This document shows, in pieces, positions 16,211 to 26,179 of a DNA stretch of 64,000 nt (positions are counted from its first letter, which is position 1; the number at the start of each line of letters is the position of its first letter). The notes beneath the pieces were generated by a model. It was not told the origin of the DNA. It ran no database searches and saw only the letters and a list, made by a program, of their open reading frames with translations. This stretch comes from Merdimmobilis hominis (GTDB taxonomy: Bacteria; Bacillota; Clostridia; Oscillospirales; Ruminococcaceae): assembly GCF_021109255.1 (NCBI RefSeq), contig NZ_JAJODG010000002.1; one strand, given 5' to 3'. The translations under genes were made by a program, and so were the position numbers.

Positions 16211-17452
16211 CTACCGGTTCAGCTTGAGGACGGTGTCCGCAACCACATCAACTGCGCGGGCCAAATCCTCGTATTTGCTGGATTCCTCCGGCGAATGGCT
16301 CACCCCGTTTTTGCTGGGGATGAAGACCATCACCGTATCCATCTCTTCCGAGAGAAGGTGGGTGTCATGGGTTGCGCCGCTGAGCATCCGCTGGCAGCTG
16401 TACCCAGCAGCCTTGCAGGATTCTTCCAAGAGATCCAGGAGTTCTGGGCTCATGGCGCCGGGCAGAATGTTGACCAGCTGTTCCACTGTGTAGCTCACCC
16501 CAGTTTCTTGGGAGACCTCCTCCAGTTTTTCCTTCATCTTGGCAACCACATGGTCGATTTTCTCCTTCTCGGCCGAACGGCAGTCCAACACCCATTCCAC
16601 TTTGCCTGCAATGGTGTTGAGGGCATTGGGGTACACTTGGAAATAGCCAACCGTCCCCACAGTGCCTCCGCCTTCTTCCCGGGCCCATCCGGGGATGCAG
16701 CTCACCACTTTGGCTGCCGCCTCCACCGCGTCTTTACGCATATTCATAGGGGTGCTTCCCGCGTGGTTGGATTCGCCCACCATTTGCACCCGGTACCGCT
16801 GCAAGCCGGCAATGCAGTCTACAAGGCCCAGCTGGGTTCCAGTGGCGTCCAGCACAGGACCCTGTTCAATATGGATTTCGATAAAGCACTTGACCTTGCT
16901 GGGGTCGATGCGGCAGTCTTCGATCTTATCCGGGTCGAGGCCAAACCGGCGGATGGCCTCATAGATGCTCTCCCCCTCGCTGTCCTTCAGGGATTTGAGT
17001 TCCTCCAACGTCCAGCGGCCCAGCATGGCCTTGCTGCTGACAAAGCACACCCCGTAGACAATGCCCTCCTCGTCGTTGGTGGCCACCACCTCCAAAGGGT
17101 GCTTCAGCCCCACGCCGCTCTCCTTGACCAACCGGGCGATCTCTATGGCAGAGACCACCCCGGCAATGCCATCATAGGCCCCGCCAGACTTCACTGTGTC
17201 ATAGTGGGATCCGATGAGGATGGCCGGGGCATCCGGGTCTTCCCCCTCCAGCCGGCCGATGACTGCCCCCGAGTTATCCACCCGCACGGCAAGGCCGATC
17301 TCCTCCATTTGCTGTTTTAAGTACTCCACGGCCTGCCGCGCTTCCTTGGTAAAGGGAAGCCGGGTGACGCCCTCGCCTGGGGTTGCGGTGAACTCCCGCA
17401 AGGTTTCCAAATGGTTTTGAAGCCGTGCTGTCAACTGAGTCAAATCCTTCAT
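16211..17452 (-). CDS. M20-family Zn hydrolase, N-carbamoyl-L-amino acid hydrolase/allantoate amidohydrolase type
   Basis: 413 residues. ILIGSHYDTVKSGGAYDGIAG holds the first metal ligands, VVATNDEEG the catalytic Glu pair, FIEIHIEQGPVLD another ligand group, and MLSGATHDTH the C-terminal His. This is the HyuC/AllC subfamily, which releases carbamoyl or ureido groups from amino acid derivatives. No hydantoinase or purine-degradation genes are adjacent, so the exact substrate is open. It is transcribed alone from the promoter at 17497-17525. Confidence 0.9.
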   Translation of the reverse strand: MKDLTQLTARLQNHLETLREFTATPGEGVTRLPFTKEARQAVEYLKQQMEEIGLAVRVDNSGAVIGRLEGEDPDAPAILIGSHYDTVKSGGAYDGIAGVVSAIEIARLVKESGVGLKHPLEVVATNDEEGIVYGVCFVSSKAMLGRWTLEELKSLKDSEGESIYEAIRRFGLDPDKIEDCRIDPSKVKCFIEIHIEQGPVLDATGTQLGLVDCIAGLQRYRVQMVGESNHAGSTPMNMRKDAVEAAAKVVSCIPGWAREEGGGTVGTVGYFQVYPNALNTIAGKVEWVLDCRSAEKEKIDHVVAKMKEKLEEVSQETGVSYTVEQLVNILPGAMSPELLDLLEESCKAAGYSCQRMLSGATHDTHLLSEEMDTVMVFIPSKNGVSHSPEESSKYEDLARAVDVVADTVLKLNR

Positions 17453-17496
17453 GATCGTATCTCCTCCCCTTTAAAATTGCAGGATTTATTGCCTTA

Positions 17497-17525
17497 AATA
17501 TACCATATTTTCTCCCAACAAGCAA
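17497..17525 (-). promoter_or_regulatory. sigma-A promoter of the N-carbamoyl hydrolase-type gene
   Basis: Minus strand: TTGCTT (17520-17525), 17-base spacer, TATATT (17497-17502), 44 bases before the ATG. Confidence 0.65.
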
Positions 17526-17698
17526 TCCAAATCAGGCAGATTCCACAAGAATCCGCCAACCTTAGAAATTCCCTTGTTTTCTTTGCCGGACCGCTGTTAT
17601 CTTGTGGGGAAATATGGTAAAATAGAATTTGTATATGTTTGCCCACCCCAGCCGCAGCGCCAAAACTGCGGCCTTCATACAAAAGGAGAACAAAAAAC

Positions 17699-18301
17699 AT
17701 GAGCAAAGTAACCTGGAAACCGGCGGCTCTGATGGCCCCCGTCCCCCCTGCCCTGGTATCCTGTGGCACGGTGGAAGAACCCAACTGCCTGACCATCGCC
17801 TGGACTGGCATCGTGAACACCAACCCGCCCATGACCTACATCTCGGTGCGGCCCACCCGCCATTCTTACCATCTGATTAAGGAATCGGGGGAGTTTGTCA
17901 TCAACCTGACCACCAAGGAGCTGCTCCGGACTGCCGACTGGTGCGGGGCCCGATCCGGCGCCAAATATGATAAATTCAAAGAAAAAGGGCTGACGGCGGA
18001 GCCCGCCACCATTGTCTCCGCCCCGATGATCGCCCAGAGCCCGGTCAGCCTGGAATGCAAAGTCCGCTCGGTGACTCCCCTTGGCACCCACGATATGTTC
18101 CTGGCGGACATTGTGGCAGTCAATGTGGATGAAAAATACATCGACGAAACCGGCAAACTCCGGCTGGAGCAGTGCGGCCTGGTGGCCTATGCCCACGGTT
18201 CCTATTATGCCATCGGCAAAAAGATGGGCTACTTTGGCTATTCGGTGAAGAAACACGTCTCCCGCAGCAAGCTGCCCCCCAAAACCGGGAGAAAGAAATA
18301 A
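17699..18301 (+). CDS. Flavin reductase family protein
   Basis: 200 residues. VTWKPAALMAPVPPALVSCG, then NCLTIAWTGIVNTNPPMTYI and FVINLTTKELL form the FMN-binding split barrel of the flavin reductase-like (FlaRed/DUF447-type) family seen in anaerobes. Members bind FMN and take part in electron transfer or reduce flavins with NAD(P)H. The partner is unknown. The ATG at 17699 follows AAAAGGAG by 11 bases; the upstream in-frame ATG at 17639 is not protein-like. The next gene, an ABC-F ATPase, follows after 39 bases. Confidence 0.88.
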   Translation: MSKVTWKPAALMAPVPPALVSCGTVEEPNCLTIAWTGIVNTNPPMTYISVRPTRHSYHLIKESGEFVINLTTKELLRTADWCGARSGAKYDKFKEKGLTAEPATIVSAPMIAQSPVSLECKVRSVTPLGTHDMFLADIVAVNVDEKYIDETGKLRLEQCGLVAYAHGSYYAIGKKMGYFGYSVKKHVSRSKLPPKTGRKK

Positions 18302-18340
18302 CCCTGTCTATTATCACAAGCAAAGGATGAAGAAAACACT

Positions 18341-19939
18341 ATGATCACTGTTTCCAACCTGAGCCTCCAATTTGGCGGGCAGAAGCTGTTCAGCGACGTC
18401 AACCTCAAATTTACCCCCGGCAACTGCTACGGCATCATCGGGGCCAACGGCGCAGGCAAATCCACTTTTTTGAAGATCCTCTCCGGTGCGTTGGAACCCT
18501 CTACCGGCACGGTGGAGATCCCCGCCGCCCAGCGGATGAGCGTCCTCAAACAGGACCATTACGCCTACGATGAGTACAATGTCATCCTCACTGTCATCAT
18601 GGGCAACGAGCGGCTCTACCAAATCATGCAGGAAAAGGACGCCCTCTACGCCAAGGAGGATTTCTCCGATGAGGATGGGGTCCGCGCCTCCGAACTGGAA
18701 GGGGAATTCGCCGAGATGAACGGCTGGGACGCCGAGACCGAGGCCACCCAGATTCTCCAGGGATTGGGCATCGGGACCGATCTCCTCTATGCCCAGATGT
18801 CCAGCCTCACCGGCAGTGAGAAGGTCAAAGTCCTTCTGGCCCAAGCCCTCTTCGGCCACCCGGACATCATCCTGTTGGACGAGCCCACCAACGGCCTGGA
18901 CATTCAATCCATCAACTGGCTGGAAGACTTCCTCCTGGACTTTGAGGGGACAGTCATCGTGGTCTCCCACGACCGCCACTTCCTCAACGCGGTCTGCACC
19001 CACACGGTGGACATCGACTACAACAAAATCAAGCTCTACGTGGGCAACTACGATTTCTGGTATGAATCCAGCCGGATTATGCAGTCGATGATGCGGGATC
19101 AGAACAAAAAGCGGGAGGACAAAATCAAGGAGCTGCAAAGCTTCATCGAGCGGTTCTCCGCCAACAAATCCAAATCCAAGCAGGCCACCAGCCGTAAAAA
19201 GCTGCTGGACAAGCTGACCGTGGAGGAGATGCCCGCTTCCAGCCGGCGTTACCCCTATGTGGCCTTCCAGCAGGATCGGGAAGTGGGCAAGGATATCTAC
19301 TTCATGGATCGGGTCTCCAAGACGGTGGACGGGGTTCAGGTGCTGAACAACGTCTCCTTCCGGGTCAACAAGGGGGATAAAATCGCCTTCATCGGCGAGA
19401 ACGAGATCGCCCTCACCACCTTGTTCAAAATCATGGCCGGCGAATTGGAACCGGATTCCGGTGAGACCAAATGGGGCGGCACCGTGACCACCTCCTACTT
19501 CCCCCAGGACAACTCCGCCTTCTTTGAGGGGTGCGACCTCTCCATCATGGAATGGCTGGCCCAGTTCTCCACCGACGAACATGAAAGCTACCTGCGGGGC
19601 TTTTTGGGCCGGATGCTCTTCTCTGGGGACGAGGCACTCAAACCGGTCAAGGTCCTCTCCGGCGGCGAGAAGGTGCGCTGCATGCTCTCCCGGATGATGC
19701 TGGCGGGCTCCAACGTCCTTCTTCTGGACCAGCCCACCAACCACCTGGATCTGGAGTCGATCACCGCCCTCAACAACGGGCTCATCGACTTTAAGGGCAA
19801 TGTCCTCTTTACCTCCCATGACCATCAGTTCATCCAGACCATTGCCAACCGAATCATCGAGATAACCCCCGATGGGGTCATTGACCGGATGTCCACCTTT
19901 GACGAATACCTGGAATCCAAAGGACTCGCCCGGCAGTAA
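18341..19939 (+). CDS. ABC-F family ATPase (YkpA/YbiT type)
   Basis: 532 residues, two nucleotide-binding domains without membrane segments, joined by a charged linker (about 245-300). Domain 1 has Walker A GANGAGKST and Walker B IILLDEPTNGLD. Domain 2 has signature LSGGEKVRCMLSRM and Walker B VLLLDQPTNHLD. ABC-F proteins act on the ribosome, adjusting the peptidyl centre or giving antibiotic protection. Two oddities: the first signature is LTGSE rather than LSGGE, and the second Walker A reads GENEIALTT without the Lys. Relatives in Clostridia may share this; resistance is not implied. Confidence 0.9.
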   Translation: MITVSNLSLQFGGQKLFSDVNLKFTPGNCYGIIGANGAGKSTFLKILSGALEPSTGTVEIPAAQRMSVLKQDHYAYDEYNVILTVIMGNERLYQIMQEKDALYAKEDFSDEDGVRASELEGEFAEMNGWDAETEATQILQGLGIGTDLLYAQMSSLTGSEKVKVLLAQALFGHPDIILLDEPTNGLDIQSINWLEDFLLDFEGTVIVVSHDRHFLNAVCTHTVDIDYNKIKLYVGNYDFWYESSRIMQSMMRDQNKKREDKIKELQSFIERFSANKSKSKQATSRKKLLDKLTVEEMPASSRRYPYVAFQQDREVGKDIYFMDRVSKTVDGVQVLNNVSFRVNKGDKIAFIGENEIALTTLFKIMAGELEPDSGETKWGGTVTTSYFPQDNSAFFEGCDLSIMEWLAQFSTDEHESYLRGFLGRMLFSGDEALKPVKVLSGGEKVRCMLSRMMLAGSNVLLLDQPTNHLDLESITALNNGLIDFKGNVLFTSHDHQFIQTIANRIIEITPDGVIDRMSTFDEYLESKGLARQ

Positions 19940-19965
19940 GGGGAACCACTCAAATCCATCCAAAG

Positions 19966-20000
19966 AAAAAAGGCATCCTCCCATAGGAGGATGCCTTTTA
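19966..20000. terminator. Bidirectional terminator
   Basis: aaaaaggcatcctcc and aggaggatgccttttattg (19966-20000) form a long stem between two convergent genes, with A and T runs on both sides. Confidence 0.88.
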
Positions 20001-20016
20001 TTGTGTGAAATGGGTA

Positions 20017-20889
20017 TTATGCAGCTGTGCTGGAGCTGCCTTCGGGAACATCTTCCGGAGCGGAGGCATCGGGAGCGGTGTCGGGATTGGACACATCCCC
20101 TTCGGGGGCAGTGCCGTCTTCCTCACCAGTCAAGGCGGGAACCTCGATGTAAGTATCCAGGTCTTCAGGGAACTCGATCTCAAAATCTTGACCGGGATCC
20201 ACATAGGTCAGGTCCACTTTAACAGTGGTCTTAACTTCCTGGCCTTCCATCACCATGGTGAACACCATATCGACAGTTTCGGCAGTGATGTAGCCGTCTT
20301 TGTTCACGGTGGCAGTGCCGTTCATCGACTCAAAGTTCATCTCCGTGCCCTCGGGGATGGCGTTCTCACCAGCGGTGCTCATAGCCTGGTCAAAATACTC
20401 TTTCATCTTGTCCTGGCTAATGGTGTAGGTCAGGGTGGTGACGCCGTCGGCCTCGGTCATGGTCAGGTTCTCCAAGTATTCCACGGGGGCAGAATCCATG
20501 GTCATGCTCTCGGCCTGTTTGGCAATTGCCTCCAAATCCATGGCTTGTTTGACCTTAGTGCCCATGGCGTTGGTGTAGTTGTAGCCATCTTTGTAGTAGA
20601 CAGCCATGTCGATGCTCTGGCCCATGACAGTGGTGCCGCCAGTCATCGCCATTTCAAACTTGTCATCAGCTTTCTTCATCTTCATGACCATGTCCATCTT
20701 CATGCCGAGGGACATACCGCCCATGTCCATGTCGAGGTCCATTGTCATGTTGGCTTGGGTTGAAGTCAGAGCCGCATTCTTGGCAACCGCTTCCGCATAC
20801 ACCTCTTCAGCGGTCTTCTTTGTCTGACCGCAAGCGGCAAAGGTCAAAACCATTGCACCGGCAAGGGTCAGCGCCAGAAATTTTTTCAT
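20017..20889 (-). CDS. Met-rich lipoprotein, DUF6612-like
   Basis: 290 residues. The signal MKKFLALTLAGAMVLTFAAC has a lipobox (FAAC). The mature protein looks like the LolA/LppX-like fold of DUF6612 lipoproteins (repeated ferrying-type beta strands), with a disordered acidic tail (PEGDVSNPDTAPDASAPED). Near residues 48-70 is a striking Met-rich run, MDLDMDMGGMSLGMKMDMVM, with about every second residue Met. The function is unknown; a lipid- or metal-related surface role is possible. The promoter is at 20961-20989. Confidence 0.75.
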   Translation of the reverse strand: MKKFLALTLAGAMVLTFAACGQTKKTAEEVYAEAVAKNAALTSTQANMTMDLDMDMGGMSLGMKMDMVMKMKKADDKFEMAMTGGTTVMGQSIDMAVYYKDGYNYTNAMGTKVKQAMDLEAIAKQAESMTMDSAPVEYLENLTMTEADGVTTLTYTISQDKMKEYFDQAMSTAGENAIPEGTEMNFESMNGTATVNKDGYITAETVDMVFTMVMEGQEVKTTVKVDLTYVDPGQDFEIEFPEDLDTYIEVPALTGEEDGTAPEGDVSNPDTAPDASAPEDVPEGSSSTAA

Positions 20890-20960
20890 TGGGGTATCCT
20901 CCTTTAGCTCGTATCCATACGATTAAAACTGGCGCACTTTTGTTGCACCGATTTGCTTCA

Positions 20961-20989
20961 TTTTAGCATATTTTTTGCATCATGTCCAT
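20961..20989 (-). promoter_or_regulatory. Probable sigma-A promoter of the Met-rich lipoprotein gene
   Basis: Minus strand: TGGACA (20984-20989), 17-base spacer, TAAAAT (20961-20966). The remaining gap up to 21165 is AT-rich with nothing else I can name. Confidence 0.55.
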
Positions 20990-21165
20990 TGTCTGTAAAT
21001 CTTCTGTCACTATTTTGGATGTTTTTCACAGAATGGTTAAACAGAATCCGTGTTAAAAGAGAGAACATCCACCCCAAAAACTTTACAAATTTGGTATATA
21101 TTGGGTTTTTCTTACAAAAAAATCATACGAAGATGCAGCACTATCCCTTGTAGAAGATCCCCATA

Positions 21166-21199
21166 CAAAAACGCACAGGGAGAATCATCCCCCTGTGCG
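21166..21199 (-). terminator. Terminator after the AEC transporter gene
   Basis: cgcacaggg (21172-21180) pairs with ccctgtgcg (21191-21199); on the minus strand TTTTTG follows. It lies just after the gene at 21215-22156. Confidence 0.85.
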
Positions 21200-21214
21200 G
21201 ACTTTCCGAACGTG

Positions 21215-22156
21215 TTACAGCAGAATTTGGCTGGCTGCGACCATCAAAGGCATCGACGCGATGCTTAGCATGGTGGAAACGCCGGTCAAACGGGAAGCGT
21301 AATCCGGATTTTTCTCAAACAGCTGGGCGAACATGGCAACCGCCGCGGCCACCGGCGCAAATGCGGCGATGAGAACCACCGTCAGCAGCTCCTTGCCGTT
21401 GGAGACAATGTATGCCAAACCGGTGAACTTGAAAAAGAGAATCAGCAGGAGTGGCAGGGCGATGAGCCTCAAGAAGCAGACCCAATAGACCCGCTTGTCC
21501 GCAAAAATCTCCTTGAGGTTGTTTCCGCCCAGCATCAGGCCCAAGGCAAGCATGGAAACCGCGCCCATCGCCCCAGAATAGGAATTGACCGCACTATCCA
21601 GGACAGAAGGAAACCGCAGTCCGGTCAAAAACATACCCAGCCCCACCACGATGGCGATAATATTGGAGTTAAAAACGATGTTCTTCACCGAAATGCTGCG
21701 GATGTCTTCGCTCATCACCACCCGGCCGTGGGTCCACAAGAGGATGCTGGAAACCAGCATGTAACCGCAGGAGTAAAAGACCGCTTCCTGCCCCAGAGTC
21801 GCACTGATCAAAGGGATGGTCAGGTTGCCGCAGTTGGTATAGATGAGCGCCGCCCGGTTGGCATTGGAAAAGGCAGTCTTTTTTCGGAAAAAGACAAACT
21901 GGGCCATCAGGATAAAGAACAGGTGGGCAATCACCGCAAAAAAGGTGACCACCCCCAGAGAAACCAGCTTTTGGGCGTCAAAATCCATCTGGAAGGCAGC
22001 CAGCAATGCGCAGGGCGAGAAGATGTACAAAACCAAAGTTGATAGGGACTTGTTGGCGGAAGAATCCACCAGGTGGGTCTTAGCGGCGAAGATGCCCACC
22101 AGCATCATCACCAGCATGGACAACACTTGTTTGCCCAGGAGGAGGGAGAGTTCCAC
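21215..22156 (-). CDS. AEC family transporter
   Basis: 313 residues, ten predicted helices in two five-helix halves as in the auxin efflux carrier family. The N-terminus reads VELSLLLGKQVLSMLVMMLV and the conserved mid-part SPCALLAAFQ and NCGNLTIPLI fits. In anaerobes these proteins often move malate, lactate or other organic acids. A malic enzyme gene lies 0.9 kb away but is in a separate unit. I placed the start at the GTG 22156, where homology begins and the length becomes normal; the site in front is weak. Confidence 0.88.
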   Translation of the reverse strand: MELSLLLGKQVLSMLVMMLVGIFAAKTHLVDSSANKSLSTLVLYIFSPCALLAAFQMDFDAQKLVSLGVVTFFAVIAHLFFILMAQFVFFRKKTAFSNANRAALIYTNCGNLTIPLISATLGQEAVFYSCGYMLVSSILLWTHGRVVMSEDIRSISVKNIVFNSNIIAIVVGLGMFLTGLRFPSVLDSAVNSYSGAMGAVSMLALGLMLGGNNLKEIFADKRVYWVCFLRLIALPLLLILFFKFTGLAYIVSNGKELLTVVLIAAFAPVAAAVAMFAQLFEKNPDYASRLTGVSTMLSIASMPLMVAASQILL

Positions 22157-22208
22157 GAAATCATCATTCCATTTCTTTGTAAGATTGATTGGAAGGGCAT
22201 ATTGTATT

Positions 22209-22237
22209 AGTTTAGCACCATATGCCCCAGGATGCAA
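22209..22237 (-). promoter_or_regulatory. sigma-A promoter of the AEC transporter gene
   Basis: Minus strand: TTGCAT (22232-22237), 17-base spacer, TAAACT (22209-22214), about 50 bases upstream of the GTG start. Confidence 0.6.
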
Positions 22238-22331
22238 CAAAAAACCTCACAATCTCCCCTGCCCTATCGATGGCAAGTGTGTCAGCCGCTCTTCCATCCA
22301 TATGTCTCGCCCTTGGCTGCACCTCATCGGG

Positions 22332-22916
22332 CTATTTCCTGTTGACGGCGGAGGTGTTTTTCTCCCGCAGATAAGTGGCCTCCAAGTCCGCCAAGTGAAG
22401 CTTTACTGCAATGGGGTATTTCTCAAAAGCCACACTGATGGAGAACCCGCCGGCCTTGGCCGTCTCATCAAACCCGCCCATATGCCAGCGGATGGCCATG
22501 GCCTCGCTGGTTTTGAGCCGTAGAAAGCGCTCAATCAAGAACACCGATTTTTCCCCATGGCCGTAGGGGAAGCTGTCCTCCACCATATAAAAGGGCTGTT
22601 TTTCCCACTGGCCGGTGGCTTCATTCTTTACGTTGCGGGTGCTCACTTTGTAGAACTGGGCCTTGCACAGGTCATGGAGCAGCCCACAGATGGCAAAGCT
22701 CTCCTCACTGTCCCCTTCTTCAAAGTGTTTCTCCCGCAACACCTCATAGACGTTGATGCTGTGCTGCACCAATCCCCCCTCACAGGCGCAGTGGTATTTG
22801 GTGCTGGCCGGGGCGGTGAAAAAATCGGTTTTCCGCAGCCAGTCCAGCAGTTCTTTGGAACCTTCCCGGGTGATGTGGGCGGTGTAAATTTCCTCAAAGC
22901 GCTCTTGATAATTCAT
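22332..22916 (-). CDS. HD-domain phosphohydrolase
   Basis: 194 residues. GGLVQHSINVYE gives the first His, CGLLHDLCKA the HD pair, and AIRWHMGG a further His; together these form the metal site of HD hydrolases. Such small proteins cleave nucleotides or related phosphates; the substrate is unknown. A cysteine-containing stretch STKYHCACEGG precedes the HD region. A TATAAT-like -10 box is seen upstream near 23015 but no clear -35. Transcribed alone. Confidence 0.85.
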   Translation of the reverse strand: MNYQERFEEIYTAHITREGSKELLDWLRKTDFFTAPASTKYHCACEGGLVQHSINVYEVLREKHFEEGDSEESFAICGLLHDLCKAQFYKVSTRNVKNEATGQWEKQPFYMVEDSFPYGHGEKSVFLIERFLRLKTSEAMAIRWHMGGFDETAKAGGFSISVAFEKYPIAVKLHLADLEATYLREKNTSAVNRK

Positions 22917-23060
22917 AGGTCCCTCCTTATAAATGATGGGCTGCCTTGTGCCCTATTGCCATGTGTTTCTAGATGGCCCAACCTGCTCGCGGCGGCCATT
23001 TTCCTTATTATAGCACAAAATCCTCCCAGACGTAGAGCCAATCCTCCCTGCCTACATAAA

Positions 23061-23089
23061 AAAGGAGAGTGCCGACTGCACTCTCCTTT
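23061..23089 (-). terminator. Terminator after malic enzyme
   Basis: aaaggagagtgc (23061-23072) pairs with gcactctccttt (23078-23089) around CGACT; T run on the minus strand. Confidence 0.88.
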
Positions 23090-23100
23090 GTGAAAACAAC

Positions 23101-24267
<1,167 letters not shown>

Positions 24268-24360
24268 TGGTTATTTCCTCCCTTTTCAATCCGCACGTCC
24301 CATAAGATTGGGACCGGCTCTTCTCTGCATCTCTATTGATGAAAGAAATCTTGCATCTAC

Positions 24361-24389
24361 ACTATAGCACTCCGCCCAAAGCAAGTCAA
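24361..24389 (-). promoter_or_regulatory. sigma-A promoter of malic enzyme
   Basis: Minus strand: TTGACT (24384-24389), 17-base spacer, TATAGT (24361-24366), 94 bases before the ATG. Confidence 0.75.
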
Positions 24390-24609
24390 TCACCCCTTGA
24401 AACAAAAATACCGCCCTCTTCTTGTGGGTTATTTTCCATTCTTTGGGGAAACAATGCATGATTTCTTGCATTTAGATAAAATGAATAAATCTGTTATCCT
24501 TTTTCCAGGAAATTGCCTATCCCGCAGGCTCTGGAAGCAGATACACCTGCTGGCTTCGGGGCCGAAATTGACAAGGCGGCACAGCAACGGGGAGGTAGGC
24601 TTCCCCGAT

Positions 24610-24643
24610 GGTTCCTTTTGTGAAACAATTCGCAAAAGGAACC
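24610..24643. repeat. Inverted repeat in a gene-free stretch
   Basis: ggttccttttg (24610-24620) and caaaaggaacc (24633-24643) are perfect 11-base arms around a 12-base loop, without a T run. The stretch 24400-24889 has open frames but no ribosome binding sites or protein-like sequence; besides this repeat it holds the promoter at 24782. Confidence 0.6.
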
Positions 24644-24781
24644 AATCTTCATCTAGCAAATATGGCAGGTTGCCAACCTTCTCTCCCGCTTCCAATGCCC
24701 CATCAAAAAGTGTGCTCAAATCCCTGTTTTTCCTGTGGATATGCCATAAATCGGGGGCTTTTTTTGTGTGCTTTGCGACAA

Positions 24782-24810
24782 TTGCATTCCCTCCAAAAAC
24801 GTGCTATACT
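24782..24810 (+). promoter_or_regulatory. sigma-A promoter of the CCA-transferase homologue
   Basis: TTGCAT (24782-24787), 17-base spacer, TATACT (24805-24810), 79 bases before the GTG. Confidence 0.7.
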
Positions 24811-24889
24811 AATTTTTTAACAGTGGTTTTTTTGTTTGTATGAGAATTGATCGCCAGGCATTTTTGACACCGCCTGGGAGGAGGAATCT

Positions 24890-26125
24890 GTGTTGACTTT
24901 GCGTTTGCCTTTGCAGGTAAATCATCTGATAGATCTATTGTCCGGCAGCGGGCATGAAGCCTATGCCGTGGGATGCTGTGTCCGGGACCGGCTGGTAGAC
25001 CTTATCCCTGCGGAGTGGGAAGTCTGCACCGACGCCAGCCTTGCACAGGCCGCTTCCTGTATTCAAAATGAACTGCACATAGAACCCAAACAAGAGCCAA
25101 ATTCCCTGATGCTGGTGGTGGATGGCGTTTCCCTGCGGGTGACGACCGCCACCTTCCGGCAGGAATCCTCCAGCTCCAACCCCAAACCGGACCTCTCCGA
25201 CCGGGGGCTGACGGTCAACGCCATCGCCTATCACCCAGTCAAAGGGTTGGTCAACGAGTTTCACGGCCTGGAGGATCTGGAGGGCAAGCTGATCCGCGGC
25301 ATCGGCGACCCGGATATCTACTTCCGCCGCAACCCATTCAACATGCTTCAGACGCTGCGCTTTTCCGCCTTGTCCTCCTGTCGGATGGACCGGTCAGTGG
25401 CCTCGTCTATCCACCGGCTGGCCCCTATGCTGTCCGGTATCCCCGCCGAGAGGGCTTCGGTAGATTTCTGCCGCATCCTCATGTGCAGCAATGCAGCGGG
25501 TACCATCCGCAACTACTTTGATGTGGCGTCGGCCCTAATCCCCAGCCTCGCCGCCCCTTTGGAGCGGGAAGCTAACCTTCCCGCCTTAGTGGCCCGGTCA
25601 CTGGAACACTGCCCGCCGGATCTCACCGTCCGCCTTGCCCTGCTCCTTCTCCCCATTGAGCGGCAAAAGGGGGCTGTCACCGGTGCTTTGGCCAAACAGG
25701 CAGCGTTGGATTTTGCCCTGGATTCCCTGACGGCGGGATACATCGAACAGCTCTGTGGGGCTTATGACACCTTTATCCCCACCTCCCCCACCAAGATGAA
25801 AAAGATGATTGCCCAATATGGCAAGCCTCTGTTCCAGCGGCTGATCCTTTTCAAAAAGGCCCTCATCTACTCGGGGCAAGGGAGCAAGGTGGACAGCATT
25901 CTCTCCCTGCACCGCTCCAACCTCTTGCTAGGCGACATCCTTCGCAACAACCAGTGCTGCACCTTGCGGGAATTGGCGGTTGGCCAAGAGGATTTAACCG
26001 CCGAAGGGCTCTCCCCCGAGGATGCAAAGCGGATACTTCCCCAGCTTCTGGAACAGGTCTGGGCACAGGATTCCCTCAACACCCGGGAAAAGCTCCTCCC
26101 CTTGGCCAAAAGGCTTGCCCGATAA
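24890..26125 (+). CDS. Degenerate class II CCA tRNA nucleotidyltransferase homologue
   Basis: 411 residues with the layout of a class II CCA-adding enzyme / poly(A) polymerase head, neck and body: YAVGCCVRDRLVDL near 23, VTTATFR near 84, NAIAYHPVKGLVNEFHGLED near 108-130, GIGDPDIYFRRNPFNML near 135-150. Several key residues differ from the family: GGCVRD is GCCVRD, the metal pair in DWD is EWE, RRDFTINA is DRGLTVNA, and the DALRMLRA-type motif is NPFNMLQT, losing two Arg. GTG start with GGGAGGAGG in front. It is either a much altered enzyme or a non-catalytic tRNA-binding protein. A normal cca gene should exist elsewhere. Confidence 0.8.
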   Translation: MLTLRLPLQVNHLIDLLSGSGHEAYAVGCCVRDRLVDLIPAEWEVCTDASLAQAASCIQNELHIEPKQEPNSLMLVVDGVSLRVTTATFRQESSSSNPKPDLSDRGLTVNAIAYHPVKGLVNEFHGLEDLEGKLIRGIGDPDIYFRRNPFNMLQTLRFSALSSCRMDRSVASSIHRLAPMLSGIPAERASVDFCRILMCSNAAGTIRNYFDVASALIPSLAAPLEREANLPALVARSLEHCPPDLTVRLALLLLPIERQKGAVTGALAKQAALDFALDSLTAGYIEQLCGAYDTFIPTSPTKMKKMIAQYGKPLFQRLILFKKALIYSGQGSKVDSILSLHRSNLLLGDILRNNQCCTLRELAVGQEDLTAEGLSPEDAKRILPQLLEQVWAQDSLNTREKLLPLAKRLAR

Positions 26126-26179
26126 CGGCATATCCGACCCGGCTCCCGCTTATATATGGGAATATGGATGTGATGCACT

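Noticed and set aside
18341..19939. Antibiotic resistance ABC-F protein
   Set aside because: Its motifs fit the housekeeping YkpA/YbiT branch rather than known resistance branches.
18314..19984. Minus-strand ORF of 556 codons across the ABC-F gene
   Set aside because: It is longer than the real gene but has no family motifs and a skewed, low-complexity make-up; the plus frame has all ABC motifs.
24397..24843. Plus-strand ORF of 148 codons and a minus-strand one in the same gap
   Set aside because: No ribosome sites, mixed low-quality protein sequence, and the plus ORF runs over the promoter of the following gene.
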